From assembly GCA_937919655.1 (NCBI GenBank), contig CALFPJ010000078.1:24172-88171 (forward strand): a stretch of 64,000 nucleotides of DNA, given 5' to 3'. The first letter of the stretch is position 1; every line of letters starts with the position of its first letter. A program made the translations under genes and the position numbers. Below, in pieces: positions 8,815 through 17,958 of the stretch. Below the pieces are notes generated by a model. That model saw only the letters and a list, made by a program, of their open reading frames with translations. It was not told the DNA's origin and made no database searches. The stretch comes from an uncultured Gemmatimonadales bacterium. Lineage in GTDB: Bacteria > Gemmatimonadota > Gemmatimonadetes > Longimicrobiales > Gaopeijiaceae.

Positions 8815-11805
8815 GTGAAAACCACACTCTCGGCGCTGACGTTGAGCCTTCTCCTGGCAGCAGGAGCGAGCGCGCAGCAGTCCAGCCGCACACAGCCCAT
8901 CGAGGGCATCCGCGACAACGGGACAGGATACCATGCGCTGGTGGGTGCGCGTGTTGTGACCGCACCCGGCCAGGCGATCGACAACGCCACGATCGTCATC
9001 CGAAACGGCATGATCCAATCCGTCGAACGCGGCGGTACCCCGCCGGCCGGGGCCCGCGTCTGGGACCTGACGGGGCAGACGGTCTACCCGGGGTTCATCG
9101 ACTCTCACGCCGACCTTGGGATGGACCAAGTCCCCGAGGGCGGTGATGTCGGGCCCACGCACTGGAATCCCCAGGTGCGCGCGTGGTTCAGCACCACGGC
9201 CAACCTCCAGGACGACGAGGCGCGCAGAAAGGCGCTCCGCTCGCAGGGCTTCGGGACGGCGCTTGTCGTGCCGAAGCAGGGGATTTTCCGGGGCTCGGCA
9301 TCGGTCGTGAACCTGGGCGATGCCGGGGTGCGCGACCGGGTACTCAGGCCTGACCTCGCTCAGTCGATCGGCTTCCAGCGCTCCTTCGAGCTCGGAGGCC
9401 GTTACCCCGACTCGTCGATGGGCGTGATCGCCCTCATGAAGCAGACCTTCATGGATGCCGATTGGTACGAGCGGGCCTGGGACGCTTACGATGCCAGCGG
9501 CCGCGCCTTTCTGCCCCCGGAGACGAGCGCTGCCCTGGGAGCCCTGGAGAACGCGGTCCATGGCCAGCAGCCCGTCATCTTCGAGACGCGCAGTGAAGAG
9601 GAGTACCTCAGGGGCCAGAAGCTCGCGGCAGACTACGGACTCGATGCCTGGTACCGGGGGAACGGTCAGGAGTACCGGATCCTCGACGTGCTGAGCCAGA
9701 CCAGCGCACCGCTCTTCGTGCCGCTCGACTTCCCGGACGCGCCGAGCGTGGACGATCCGGAGTCGGCCATGGATGCGTCGCTCGCCGAGTTGCGTCATTG
9801 GTACCTCGCTCCGACGAACCCAGCGCAGCTCGCGGACGCTGGAATCGACTTCGCGATCACAAGCGACGGCCTGACGTCGGTGGCGGACTTCCTGCCTAAC
9901 TTGCGGACCGCGGTGGCGCGAGGGCTCTCCGAAGACGACGCGCTTGCTGCGATCACGACGACGCCGGCCCGATATCTGGGCATCGAAGGCACGCACGGAA
10001 CGATCGCGGCAGGCAAAGTCGCCAACCTCGTGGTCGCCGAGGGTGACCTCTTCACAACGGAAGCCGATGTCCGTGACGTGTGGGTGCAGGGCAAGGTCTA
10101 CGGCGTGACGCGCGCGGCACAGATCGATCCGCGTGGTACATGGATGATCGCCTCGGACGACCAGTGGGGCTTCCAGGCCCAACTGACCCTGGAGGGCACG
10201 CTCAACCGGCTCCGCGGCTTCATCGACGTGGCGCCGGGGCGGAACGTGAGCGAGGGCGTCCGCGTCGAAATCGCCTCGGCCAGCGTCATCGCCGAGACGG
10301 GTAGGTTGGAAGTGCGCTTCCCGGGCGACGACCTCGGATACGAGGGCACGGCCCTGCTCGCGGGCTCGGTCAGCGGGAACGACTTCTACGGCTGGACGGC
10401 GCTTCCCAATGGCGCTAATCCGTCGTTCCAAGGTGAGCGTACGGCTCCGTTCACAGGCGATGCGGTCGGCACCGTTGCCTCCGACGTACCAGACATCGAC
10501 CTGCCGTGGATTCGTCCGATGATGGAGTACGGCGTCCCTTCCATTCCTCAGCAACCGGCCGCCGTCTTCGTTCGCAACGCGACGGTGTGGACCCAGGGGC
10601 CCCAGGGCCGGCTGGAGAACGCGGACGTGCTGATCCGCAACGGACAGATCGCCGAGGTGGGCACGAACCTTACCGCACCGCGCGGCGCGGTACAGATCGA
10701 CGGAACTGGCAAGCACGTGACGCCTGGACTGATCGATCCGCACATCCATTCCGGCGTCAGCGATGTCAACGAGACGGGCGCCACGATCGTGCCCGAGGTC
10801 TACATGGGCGATGTGCTGACGCACAACAACATCTGGATGTACCGTCAGCTCGCCGGCGGCCTCACGACCGCAATGATCAAGCACGGTTCGGCCAACCCCA
10901 TCGGGGGTGAGAACGTGATCGTGAAGATGCGCTGGGGCTTGCTTCCGGAGCAGCTCAAGCTGGAGGGTGGGTCCCGTACGGTGAAGTTCGCGCTCGGTGA
11001 GAACCCCAAGCGTTGCTGCTACGAAGGCCGCTACCCGGACACGCGCATGGGAACCCAGGAGATCATCCGCGACCACTTCCTGGCCGCGCGCGACTACGAG
11101 CGTGAGTGGAAGGCATGGGAAGCGAGCGGCGAAGGCATTCCACCGCGGCGCGACCTCAGGATGGAGGCGCTTCTCGACATCCTGAACCAAGAGCTTCTGA
11201 TCTCGTCGCACGGCTACCGCGCCGACGAGTTCCTCGCGCTCATTCGCCTGGCCGAGGAATTCGGCTTCCGCGTGCAGACAATCCAGCACGGAGTGGAGGC
11301 ATACAAGATCGCGCCCGAGCTAGCCGCCGCCGGTGTTGCCGCCGCGGTCTGGAGCGACTGGGGTGGTTTCAAGATGGAGGCGTACGACGCCACGAAGTAC
11401 AATGTTCGCATCCTGATGGAGGCGGGCGTGACTGTGTCCCTTCACTCGGACAACCAGCAGATCGCCAGTCGCATGAACTGGGAAGCGGGCAAGCTCCTGC
11501 GAACCGGACTGACGGAAGAACAGGCGCTCACGACCGTTACGATCAACGCGGCCAAGGTGCTGGCCATCGATAACCGGGTCGGATCGCTGGAAGCCGGCAA
11601 GGACGCCGACTTCGTCGTCTGGAGTGGGAATCCGCTCTCGCAGTTCACCAAGGCCGAGCAGACCTGGGTGGACGGACGTCGCTACTTCTCTTTGGAGGAG
11701 GACGCGGTGCTACGCGCGCAGGTCGAGAATGAACGCCAGCAGTTGATCCAAGCGGTCCTGTCCGCCGGTAGTGGCGACCGTGGCTCGAACGGTGGGGGGA
11801 ATTGA
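8815..11805 (+). CDS. Secreted two-domain amidohydrolase, first domain degenerate
   Basis: A GTG at 8815, preceded by GGGGGA, starts a signal peptide (LSALTLSLLLAAGASAQ); longer starts add a non-signal N-terminus. The 996-residue protein is two amidohydrolase (imidazolonepropionase-like) domains in tandem. The second has a full ligand set: HxH at 643/645, His799, His825 and Asp879, with the closing motif GSLEAGKDADFVVWSG. In the first, HxH is replaced by His98-Ala99-Asp100 and the other ligands are not evident, although IEGTHGTIAAGKVANLVVAE is kept. The first domain is therefore probably structural. Members act on cyclic amides or peptide bonds; the substrate is unknown. The next gene starts 2 bases after the stop, indicating co-expression. 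Confidence 0.88.
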   Translation: MKTTLSALTLSLLLAAGASAQQSSRTQPIEGIRDNGTGYHALVGARVVTAPGQAIDNATIVIRNGMIQSVERGGTPPAGARVWDLTGQTVYPGFIDSHADLGMDQVPEGGDVGPTHWNPQVRAWFSTTANLQDDEARRKALRSQGFGTALVVPKQGIFRGSASVVNLGDAGVRDRVLRPDLAQSIGFQRSFELGGRYPDSSMGVIALMKQTFMDADWYERAWDAYDASGRAFLPPETSAALGALENAVHGQQPVIFETRSEEEYLRGQKLAADYGLDAWYRGNGQEYRILDVLSQTSAPLFVPLDFPDAPSVDDPESAMDASLAELRHWYLAPTNPAQLADAGIDFAITSDGLTSVADFLPNLRTAVARGLSEDDALAAITTTPARYLGIEGTHGTIAAGKVANLVVAEGDLFTTEADVRDVWVQGKVYGVTRAAQIDPRGTWMIASDDQWGFQAQLTLEGTLNRLRGFIDVAPGRNVSEGVRVEIASASVIAETGRLEVRFPGDDLGYEGTALLAGSVSGNDFYGWTALPNGANPSFQGERTAPFTGDAVGTVASDVPDIDLPWIRPMMEYGVPSIPQQPAAVFVRNATVWTQGPQGRLENADVLIRNGQIAEVGTNLTAPRGAVQIDGTGKHVTPGLIDPHIHSGVSDVNETGATIVPEVYMGDVLTHNNIWMYRQLAGGLTTAMIKHGSANPIGGENVIVKMRWGLLPEQLKLEGGSRTVKFALGENPKRCCYEGRYPDTRMGTQEIIRDHFLAARDYEREWKAWEASGEGIPPRRDLRMEALLDILNQELLISSHGYRADEFLALIRLAEEFGFRVQTIQHGVEAYKIAPELAAAGVAAAVWSDWGGFKMEAYDATKYNVRILMEAGVTVSLHSDNQQIASRMNWEAGKLLRTGLTEEQALTTVTINAAKVLAIDNRVGSLEAGKDADFVVWSGNPLSQFTKAEQTWVDGRRYFSLEEDAVLRAQVENERQQLIQAVLSAGSGDRGSNGGGN

Positions 11806-11807
11806 TC

Positions 11808-13136
11808 ATGTATAGACTTCGTATTCTCGGCGCGTTCATGATGTTCGCGCTTGCGATCCTGCCGGCCATGGCGTCGGCGCAGGTCCGTATGACGGTCCCC
11901 CCGCAGTCGGAGACCATCGCGCTCCAGGGGGCCACGATCCACACGGTCACGAACGGCGTGATCGAGAACGGTACGATCATTTTCCGCAACGGGATCATCA
12001 CCGCGGTCGGCGCTGACGTGGAGATCCCGGCCGGCACACGGGTGGTGGACGCGACGGGCAAGCACATCTATCCCGGGCTCATCGACGCCTACTCCACCGT
12101 GGGCATCTCCGAGATCGGCGCCGTGGACATGTCCAACGACGTCAACGAAGTCGGGGACTTTAACCCGAACATCAACGCGGACGTCGGTGTGAACGCGGAG
12201 AGCCGCCACATCGGTACTTCACGCTCGCAGGGTGTGCTCACGACGCTCACGACACCGGGTGGCGGGCTCATCTCCGGCATGTCCTCTGCGATGGCGCTCG
12301 AGGGCTGGAGCTGGGAGGAGATGTCGATGGAGTCCGCGGCCGCGCTCAACATCAACTGGCCGAACCCGAATCCGAGGTCAGGACGCGGGTTCGGCGGGTT
12401 CGGACGGCAGAGCGGACCCCAGCCGACTTACGAAGAGCGCGTGCTTCAGCTCAAGGACTACTTCGCAGAGGCGCGCGCTTATCGCGACGCCGTGGCGGCC
12501 GGGGAGACGGTCCGGACCGACGCGCGTTACATCGCGATGGTTCCCGCGCTGAACCGGGATATCCCGGTCGTCGTGTCCGCCAGCAGCGCAGCGCAGATCA
12601 ACGACGCCATCACTTGGGCGAAGTCAGAAAACCTCAGACTGGTAATTCGCGGCGGGGACGACGCGATCCACGTGGCTGCCCGCCTGAAGGCGGAGGAGAT
12701 TCCGGTCATTCTGACGTCGACCATGGACGCCCCTAACCGGGAGTATGAGGGCTACGACGAAGCCTACGGCAGGGCCGCCGCTCTCTACGAAGCGGGCGTG
12801 AAGTTCGCGATCTCCGGTGGCGCAGGCGCGCTCTACACGGATCGTCTCCCCTACGAAGCGGGTGTGGCGGTGGCCTTCGGACTTCCGGAGGAGGAGGCCC
12901 TGAAGGCAGTGACGATCAACGCGGCCGAGCTCATGGGCCTCGACGACCGGATCGGCTCGCTGGAGACAGGAAAGCAAGCCACGCTGCTGATCACGACGGG
13001 TACGCCTCTCGACATGACGAGCAACATCGAGCAGGCGTACATCCAGGGGCGTGAGCTCGACATGAATGACATCCAGAAGCACTTCTTCACGAAGTACATG
13101 GAGAAGGTCCGGCAGAGGATGCGCATTATCTCGTAG
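11808..13136 (+). CDS. Secreted amidohydrolase homologue lacking metal ligands
   Basis: The ATG at 11808 (preceded by GGGGGGAATT) gives a signal peptide ending MASAQ; a TTG at 11802 is less likely. The 442-residue protein keeps the amidohydrolase beta-sandwich and barrel framework, including GLIDAYSTVG, VTINAAELMGLDDRIGSLE and GKQATLLITTGTPLD. The HxH metal motif is replaced by Ala94-Tyr95-Ser96, and no clear Lys or later His ligand was found. It is probably a non-catalytic partner of the preceding two-domain amidohydrolase, with which it shares an operon. It is followed by a strong terminator. Confidence in the fold is high; in its being inactive, moderate. Confidence 0.85.
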   Translation: MYRLRILGAFMMFALAILPAMASAQVRMTVPPQSETIALQGATIHTVTNGVIENGTIIFRNGIITAVGADVEIPAGTRVVDATGKHIYPGLIDAYSTVGISEIGAVDMSNDVNEVGDFNPNINADVGVNAESRHIGTSRSQGVLTTLTTPGGGLISGMSSAMALEGWSWEEMSMESAAALNINWPNPNPRSGRGFGGFGRQSGPQPTYEERVLQLKDYFAEARAYRDAVAAGETVRTDARYIAMVPALNRDIPVVVSASSAAQINDAITWAKSENLRLVIRGGDDAIHVAARLKAEEIPVILTSTMDAPNREYEGYDEAYGRAAALYEAGVKFAISGGAGALYTDRLPYEAGVAVAFGLPEEEALKAVTINAAELMGLDDRIGSLETGKQATLLITTGTPLDMTSNIEQAYIQGRELDMNDIQKHFFTKYMEKVRQRMRIIS

Positions 13137-13166
13137 CGGGAAGCTGCCTTCCGCGAGGCTCCAACT

Positions 13167-13204
13167 ACAAAGCCCCACCCGGCGTGAGCCGGGTGGGGCT
13201 TTGT
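13167..13204 (+). terminator. Strong hairpin ending the amidohydrolase operon
   Basis: A perfect 17-bp stem (ACAAAGCCCCACCCGGC and its complement) encloses the loop GTGA. It begins 30 bases after the amidohydrolase stop. The AAAG/CTTT base of the stem gives A- and T-rich flanks on both strands, so it may also stop transcription coming from the right. Confidence 0.85.
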
Positions 13205-13237
13205 GCTACGCGGGCCTGCGGCCACACTTGAAGGACG

Positions 13238-13503
13238 CTACCCGATCGGTCTCCGGCGGCGCATAAGCGCCTCCACATCGTCGATTTCACGCGGGGCGTC
13301 GCTGATCCGCTCCAGGCCCGTCGGTGTGATCACGTAGTCGTCCTCGATGCGCACGCCGGTGTTCTCGTAATCGTGGACCTCGAGGCCGATCCCGTGACTG
13401 ATGCCGTGGATCGTCCAGAGTGTCGCCTGGAGACACGACTCCGGGCGGGCGTCGCAATTGACCTGCCACGGCGGATCGAAGAGCGCGTCGTGGCTGCTAG
13501 GGC
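13238..13503 (-). pseudogene. C-terminal fragment of an M24 (Xaa-Pro) aminopeptidase
   Basis: Read on the reverse strand from about 13503 to the TAG at 13238, this frame gives DPPWQVNCDARPESC followed by WTIHGISHGIGLEVHDYENT and RIEDDYVITPTGLERI. The HGISHGIGLEVHD segment is the late His-containing core of M24 metallopeptidases, and the remainder is the normal C-terminus. About 85 codons remain; the N-terminal and most of the catalytic domain are missing. It abuts, in a different frame, the N-terminus of a protein kinase. It cannot encode a functional peptidase. Confidence 0.75.
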
Positions 13504-13710
13504 GGTCGTCTTGATCTCAGCCAGGAATCGCTCGGCCCCGACCACGACCGCCAAGTCGGGCTTCAACACCTTCAGGGCCACCTTCCGCTCGTGCTTCAGG
13601 TCTTCGGCGAGATACACCGTCGCCATTCCACCCTCCCCGAGTTCCGACTCCAGGTGGTATCGACCTTCAAGAGCCCCATTCAGGCGGGTGATCGGGTCAG
13701 CTGTCGTCAT
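13504..13710 (-). pseudogene. N-terminal fragment of a Ser/Thr protein kinase
   Basis: From the ATG at 13710 the frame encodes LNGALEGRYHLESELGEGG and MATVYLAEDLKHERKVALKV, then GAERFLAEIKTT. These are the glycine loop and catalytic-lysine strand of a Hanks-type (PknB-like) kinase of the kind abundant in Gemmatimonadota. Homology stops after about 69 codons, just before the expected helix C/HPHI region, where sequence of an M24 peptidase begins. The open frame runs on to 13330 but its product there is nonsense relative to either family. The kinase catalytic loop is absent, so the gene is non-functional as written. Confidence 0.8.
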
Positions 13711-13854
13711 GAGCAGAGCTGCGGCTCGACGCGATGCTGCGCGAGTGACCGCATCCTTTCGGGGGACACTTTGGCGACAGCGCCCCAGTTCACGCTTCGG
13801 GACGCTTACTTGTGGGACCTGCTCGCGTTTTGGTCTTACTAGTGACCAACTGCG

Positions 13855-14991
13855 TCACACGTTCGGGGCTTTGGGTAATCCCCGCAACAATCGGCTCTCG
13901 CTAGACCCTAACACCCCCAACGCCCAAGCTGCGTGCTCACGCACCAACGCCGACGGATCACCAAGCGCGGCGGTCAGCACCGGCACCGCATCCGCCGAGC
14001 CCCAGTTCCCCAGCGCCACACACACGTTGCGGAGCAGGCCCTCGCGCTTCGCGCGCTTCATCGGCGACCCACGAAACGCCACCCGAAATCCGGCCTCGTC
14101 TACAGCCAAGAGCCGCTCCGCGAGTTCGATCAACGATGGCCCGTCGAGCCCTTCCCGTGCCCTATACGCCGGCTCCGCAGTCACGTCCGCAAAGCGCTCA
14201 TTCCACGGACACGCCTCCTGGCAGATATCGCATCCGTAGACACGGTTTCCGATGAGCGGCCGGAGTTCTTCGGGAATGGCACCGCGAAGCTCGATGGTCA
14301 GGTACGAAATACACCGAGTCGCATCCATCACTGGAGCACCCGTCTCGTTCCGGCCCAACAACGCACCGGTGGGACAAGCATCCACGCAGGCGCGACAGGA
14401 ACCGCAGCGGTCTTCCTCAAAGGGGGCGTCCGCCGGCAATTCCAGGTCGAGGAGCAATAATCCGACGAAGAAGTAGGAGCCACGCGACGGGTTGATGAGC
14501 ATGGTGTTACGACCGAACCAACCCAGCCCGGCACGTCGCGCGAGGTCACGCTCCAGGATCGGGCCGGTGTCCACATAGGCCCGCGCGTGTAAGTCTATGG
14601 CGGCCTGTTCCTCCACCCACCTCGCGAGCGCCACGAGCTTCTTCTTCACCACATCGTGATAGTCATCCCCGCGCGCGTATCGCGCGATCACCGCTCGCGA
14701 TGGGTCCTCAGGGACGCCCTCAGGGTCCTCCGAAAAGTACTCGTGACCCACGACCACGACGGTCCGGACCACGTCTAAGGTTTGGGTCAGGTCCGCTCGT
14801 CTGGCCAGCGAGTCCTCGCGAGCGAGATAGCCCATCTCACCGTGCCGCCCCTCCCCCACCCAGGCTCGGTAGTACTCCATGTGCAGACTGGGGTCGGGCG
14901 GCGTGATGCCGCAAAGCGAAAAGCCCAATTCTGCGGCTTGCACCTTAAGCGCGGCACCGAGGGCCTCATGAGAGCCTACAGCCTCAGTCAC
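13855..14991 (-). CDS. queG: Epoxyqueuosine reductase QueG
   Basis: QueG carries out the last step of queuosine biosynthesis in tRNA, reducing epoxyqueuosine to queuosine with a cobalamin and two 4Fe-4S clusters. The sequence shows the N-terminal cobalamin-binding part (LGFSLCGITPPDP), YVDTGPILERDLARRAGLGW, the ferredoxin motif CGSCRACVDACPTGAL, a second cluster motif CDICQEACPWN, and a C-terminal HEAT-like segment (ALGDPSALVREHAAWALG). The GTG at 14991 is chosen because it overlaps the upstream glycosyltransferase stop as GTGA, giving 378 residues, normal for QueG; an ATG at 15060 would overlap that gene by 73 bases. QueE, an earlier enzyme of the same pathway, is encoded at 20492-21160. Confidence 0.93.
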   Translation of the reverse strand: MTEAVGSHEALGAALKVQAAELGFSLCGITPPDPSLHMEYYRAWVGEGRHGEMGYLAREDSLARRADLTQTLDVVRTVVVVGHEYFSEDPEGVPEDPSRAVIARYARGDDYHDVVKKKLVALARWVEEQAAIDLHARAYVDTGPILERDLARRAGLGWFGRNTMLINPSRGSYFFVGLLLLDLELPADAPFEEDRCGSCRACVDACPTGALLGRNETGAPVMDATRCISYLTIELRGAIPEELRPLIGNRVYGCDICQEACPWNERFADVTAEPAYRAREGLDGPSLIELAERLLAVDEAGFRVAFRGSPMKRAKREGLLRNVCVALGNWGSADAVPVLTAALGDPSALVREHAAWALGVLGSSESRLLRGLPKAPNV

Positions 14992-16154
14992 GGCCTCTCC
15001 GAGATATCGGGCACGGTGTAACGCCGTCCCTTCCATTCCACGTTGCGCCCTCGGATCCATGACCGCAGGAAGATGTAGTTACCCATCACGGCTCCAAGGG
15101 GATAAAGCAGCCCATACCGAGCCGGCCCGCCCATCAGTCGGGTAAACCCGGCAAACACGATCGCGCTGATCGCACAGACGGTCGCAGACCAAGTGAAGAG
15201 CGCTGGCCCTCCCGCCCCAAGAAAAGTTGCCAACAACACGAGGGGCGGAACGAGCCACAGGCCGACCCCGAACGTCAGCGCCACCGGGAACATGAACGGA
15301 CGCAACACCGGCGGGAGGCTTTGCAGTCCCCCCATGAGGATGTTCTTCGACCACCCCTCGATGATGCCACCGAGCGACCTGTACATGCGCGTCGCGAAGT
15401 CCTTGTTGGCCATCCTCACCCGAAGCTGAAGGCCTTCTCGCTTCACCAATTGGGCCAGGGCGAGGTCTTCGACGACCTCATCGCGCACCGCCTCATGCCC
15501 GCCGATCGCCAGGTAGGACGTGCGCGGCATGAGAATGTATTGGCCGTTGGCGATCGCGTCCCGCCACCTACCGTTTTTGGCTGTGCGTTCGAAGCGAGGG
15601 AATCGGAACACCATCGTCAGGAATACCTGAGGCTGCACCAGACGCTCCCAAAACGAACCCATGATCTGACGCCCGAGCACGGTCATGAGATCTGCCTTCT
15701 CATCCCGCATACCCGCAACGGCACGGGCCAGCAGCTGGGGACCATGGGTGGTGTCGGCATCTGTGAAGAGCAGAACATCCCCATCCGCATCGTGAAAACC
15801 CTGACAGCATGCCCACGGTTTTCCCAACCAACCCACGGGCAGTTCCTTACCGTCCACAACTCTAATGCGGCGCGCGTTCCCGATGGGGAGCGCACGCGCG
15901 ATCGCCGCCGTGTCGTCGTCACTGCGGTCGTCGACAACGATGATCTCAAAGTCCGGATACAGAGATCGCGACACCGACGCCACGCAGTTTTCGATGTTGA
16001 GCTTCTCGTTGCGCGCCGGAATGATGACGCTGACTCGCGGCCGCTCCCCGACGCCCTCCGCCTTCGCAGGAGGGAGTTCCCGGGGCGGACGCACGACCAG
16101 AATCAGGAAGGCGAGCACGCCGATCCACGGTAGGGCGAAGAGAAGAGGCGTCAT
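14988..16154 (-). CDS. Membrane-associated family 2 glycosyltransferase
   Basis: The 388-residue protein starts with one membrane helix (LLFALPWIGVLAFLILVV), followed by a GT-A catalytic domain: VSVIIPARNEKLNIENCVAS, EIIVVDDRSDD, then DVLLFTDADT as the DxD-type metal/nucleotide site, and an EDLALAQLVKREG segment. Three to four hydrophobic helices follow from about residue 285. The arrangement resembles GT2 enzymes of the CrtQ/HpnB-like group, which glycosylate lipid acceptors at the cytoplasmic membrane. The acceptor cannot be deduced. It is translationally coupled to queG, which has no obvious functional link. Confidence 0.85.
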   Translation of the reverse strand: MTPLLFALPWIGVLAFLILVVRPPRELPPAKAEGVGERPRVSVIIPARNEKLNIENCVASVSRSLYPDFEIIVVDDRSDDDTAAIARALPIGNARRIRVVDGKELPVGWLGKPWACCQGFHDADGDVLLFTDADTTHGPQLLARAVAGMRDEKADLMTVLGRQIMGSFWERLVQPQVFLTMVFRFPRFERTAKNGRWRDAIANGQYILMPRTSYLAIGGHEAVRDEVVEDLALAQLVKREGLQLRVRMANKDFATRMYRSLGGIIEGWSKNILMGGLQSLPPVLRPFMFPVALTFGVGLWLVPPLVLLATFLGAGGPALFTWSATVCAISAIVFAGFTRLMGGPARYGLLYPLGAVMGNYIFLRSWIRGRNVEWKGRRYTVPDISERP

Positions 16155-16157
16155 TCA

Positions 16158-17498
16158 GTGGGCCGGGGAATAGTCCCGTCTACCTTGGCGGGCCCACGCC
16201 CGAAGCGAAAGCCCAACTGGCGTCGGTGGTATCCCGGGCCCTATCGTCGATCCACTCGGCCCCGACGACGCGGGCCTTCACGCTCGGCACGACCGGACCC
16301 CACATTGGACCCAGCATTGCCCCCAGCAGCGGACCGCCCAACCTCCGAAGCCACGACGTCCGAGTCGAAAGCCTTCGACCTCGACGCCGCGCGGGCCAAC
16401 TTCCCGATTCTTTCGCGACGGAGCTATCTGAACTCGTGCTCCTTGGGCGCACTGTCGACCCGCTCAGAGGCCTACCTGGACGAGTTTCAGGAACGCTGGC
16501 ACGATATGGGGGCATCCGCCTGGTACCGGCACTGGCTTGGCCGCGTCGAGGACCTCAGGGGACGGGTGGCCAACTTTTGGGGATCGACTCCTGAAGAGGT
16601 GGCGCTCATGCCGTCAGTTTCCGCCGCGCTGTCGGTGATCACCCAGAGCGTTCCGGCGGAAAACCGGAATCGGGTGATCTGCACCGAACTCGACTTTCCG
16701 ACGCTGGCCTACCAGTGGGCCGTGAAACCAGAGATCGAGTTGGTCGTGCTCAAGAGCCCGGACGGCATCCGCATCGATCCCGAGCAGTTCGCGGCCGCGG
16801 TAGACGAGCGCACACTCTTCTTGGCAACCAGTCACGTGTTCTTCACGACCGGCTACGAGCAGGACATCAAGAAGCTGGCCGACATCGCTCGCGCTGCGGG
16901 AGCCTACAGCCTCATCGACGGATACCAGGGAGCCGGACAGGTGCCGCTTACCCTGTCGGAGACGGGCGTCGACTTCTACGCCGGCGGGCCGCTGAAGTGG
17001 CTGTGTGGCGGCCCAGGGCTCGCGTACCTCTACGTTCGCGACGAGCTGATCCAAAGGCTCGAGCCTCGCATCACATCTTGGTTCGCGACCAATCGACAGT
17101 TCGACTTCGACCTGGACGGCTTCGAGTACCGACCCGACGCCCGACGCTTCGAGATGGGCACGCCGTCCCTGCCGACCGTGCACACCGCCCTGGGCGGCCA
17201 AGAACTCATCGACGAGGTCGGTATCGAGACGATCGTCGCACGGAACCGCGGCCTCATCGATCGCTTGATTGGCCGCGCCACAGACGCAGGACTCCGACTG
17301 CGGTTGCCCGAAGCGGAGCACCGCACCGCGATCGTGATGGTGCACCACGATGACCCGCCTGGGGCTGTCCGGCACCTGGCGGACCACGGAGTCATCGTGG
17401 ATCACCGGCCCGGCTTCGTTCGCGTGAGCCCCCATTACTACAACACGGAAGAAGAGGTCGATCGATGCGTCGACGTACTCGCAGCTTTTTCGGCCTGA
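16158..17498 (+). CDS. Class V PLP aminotransferase/cysteine-desulfurase-like enzyme
   Basis: The catalytic domain begins near FDLDAARANFPILSRRSYLN and includes GAYSLIDGYQGAGQVPL (cofactor-contacting Asp) and the Schiff-base lysine in GGPLKWLCGG. The C-terminal domain ends with VDHRPGFVRVSPHYYNTEEE. It resembles kynureninase/isopenicillin-epimerase-type class V enzymes rather than IscS, because no active-site Cys loop is evident. The reaction is not deducible. The start is uncertain: GTG at 16158 has an AGAGG nine bases upstream but yields a roughly 70-residue Arg/Pro-rich leader, while TTG at 16305 or 16317 would give a normal N-terminus. The gene is divergent from the glycosyltransferase. 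Confidence 0.8.
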   Translation: MGRGIVPSTLAGPRPKRKPNWRRWYPGPYRRSTRPRRRGPSRSARPDPTLDPALPPAADRPTSEATTSESKAFDLDAARANFPILSRRSYLNSCSLGALSTRSEAYLDEFQERWHDMGASAWYRHWLGRVEDLRGRVANFWGSTPEEVALMPSVSAALSVITQSVPAENRNRVICTELDFPTLAYQWAVKPEIELVVLKSPDGIRIDPEQFAAAVDERTLFLATSHVFFTTGYEQDIKKLADIARAAGAYSLIDGYQGAGQVPLTLSETGVDFYAGGPLKWLCGGPGLAYLYVRDELIQRLEPRITSWFATNRQFDFDLDGFEYRPDARRFEMGTPSLPTVHTALGGQELIDEVGIETIVARNRGLIDRLIGRATDAGLRLRLPEAEHRTAIVMVHHDDPPGAVRHLADHGVIVDHRPGFVRVSPHYYNTEEEVDRCVDVLAAFSA

Positions 17499-17610
17499 GC
17501 GCCCGCCCAACCGCAGCTGCCAGCGCGGCCGCTACGATCGCAGCGCTGACTCCCGCACCCGTGGCTGTGCATCCACGGGCACGACACGCTAGCAGACGCA
17601 CGGCTGGGAA

Positions 17611-17958
17611 CTAGGCCGGACCCGGCTCAGTCCCCTTATCCACCGCCGGAGCCCACCGCTCCGAGTCCCGCTCTTCGTACTTCGTCAGCACCTTTTCAAA
17701 GGCATCTTCCAGGTCGATCCCCTGCTCGTTAGCGATGGCGATGACCACGAAGAGGATGTCGGCCAACTCGATCGCCAGCTTCTGATCAGGCTCGTCGGGT
17801 TTCTTGGTCTTGTGCCCGAAGCGGTGGTTCATCTCGCGCGCAAGCTCACCCACTTCCTCGATCAAACGAGCCAAGTTGGTGAGCGGCGGCCAATAACCCT
17901 CTTCGAAGCGCCCGATCCACGCGTCCACACGCGCCTGTGCGTCTTTGATCGTGGTCAC
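17611..17958 (-). CDS. MazG-type nucleotide pyrophosphohydrolase
   Basis: The 115-residue single-domain protein has the MazG metal-binding helices: LARLIEEVGELAREMNHRFG (ExxxE pair) and LAIELADILFVVIAIANEQG (ExxD). These enzymes cleave nucleoside triphosphates to monophosphate and pyrophosphate, helping to clear abnormal nucleotides in the cytoplasm. Length fits the short YpjD/RS21-like group rather than the double-domain E. coli MazG. Its ATG overlaps the stop of the upstream oxidoreductase gene as ATGA, so the two are co-translated. The C-terminal tail is acidic and proline-containing. Confidence 0.88.
   Translation of the reverse strand: MTTIKDAQARVDAWIGRFEEGYWPPLTNLARLIEEVGELAREMNHRFGHKTKKPDEPDQKLAIELADILFVVIAIANEQGIDLEDAFEKVLTKYEERDSERWAPAVDKGTEPGPA

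Noticed and set aside
8575..11289. 904-codon open frame on the reverse strand opposite the tandem amidohydrolase
   Set aside because: It has no family signature, is rich in Arg and His as expected of a high-G+C antisense frame, and is fully explained by the amidohydrolase on the other strand.
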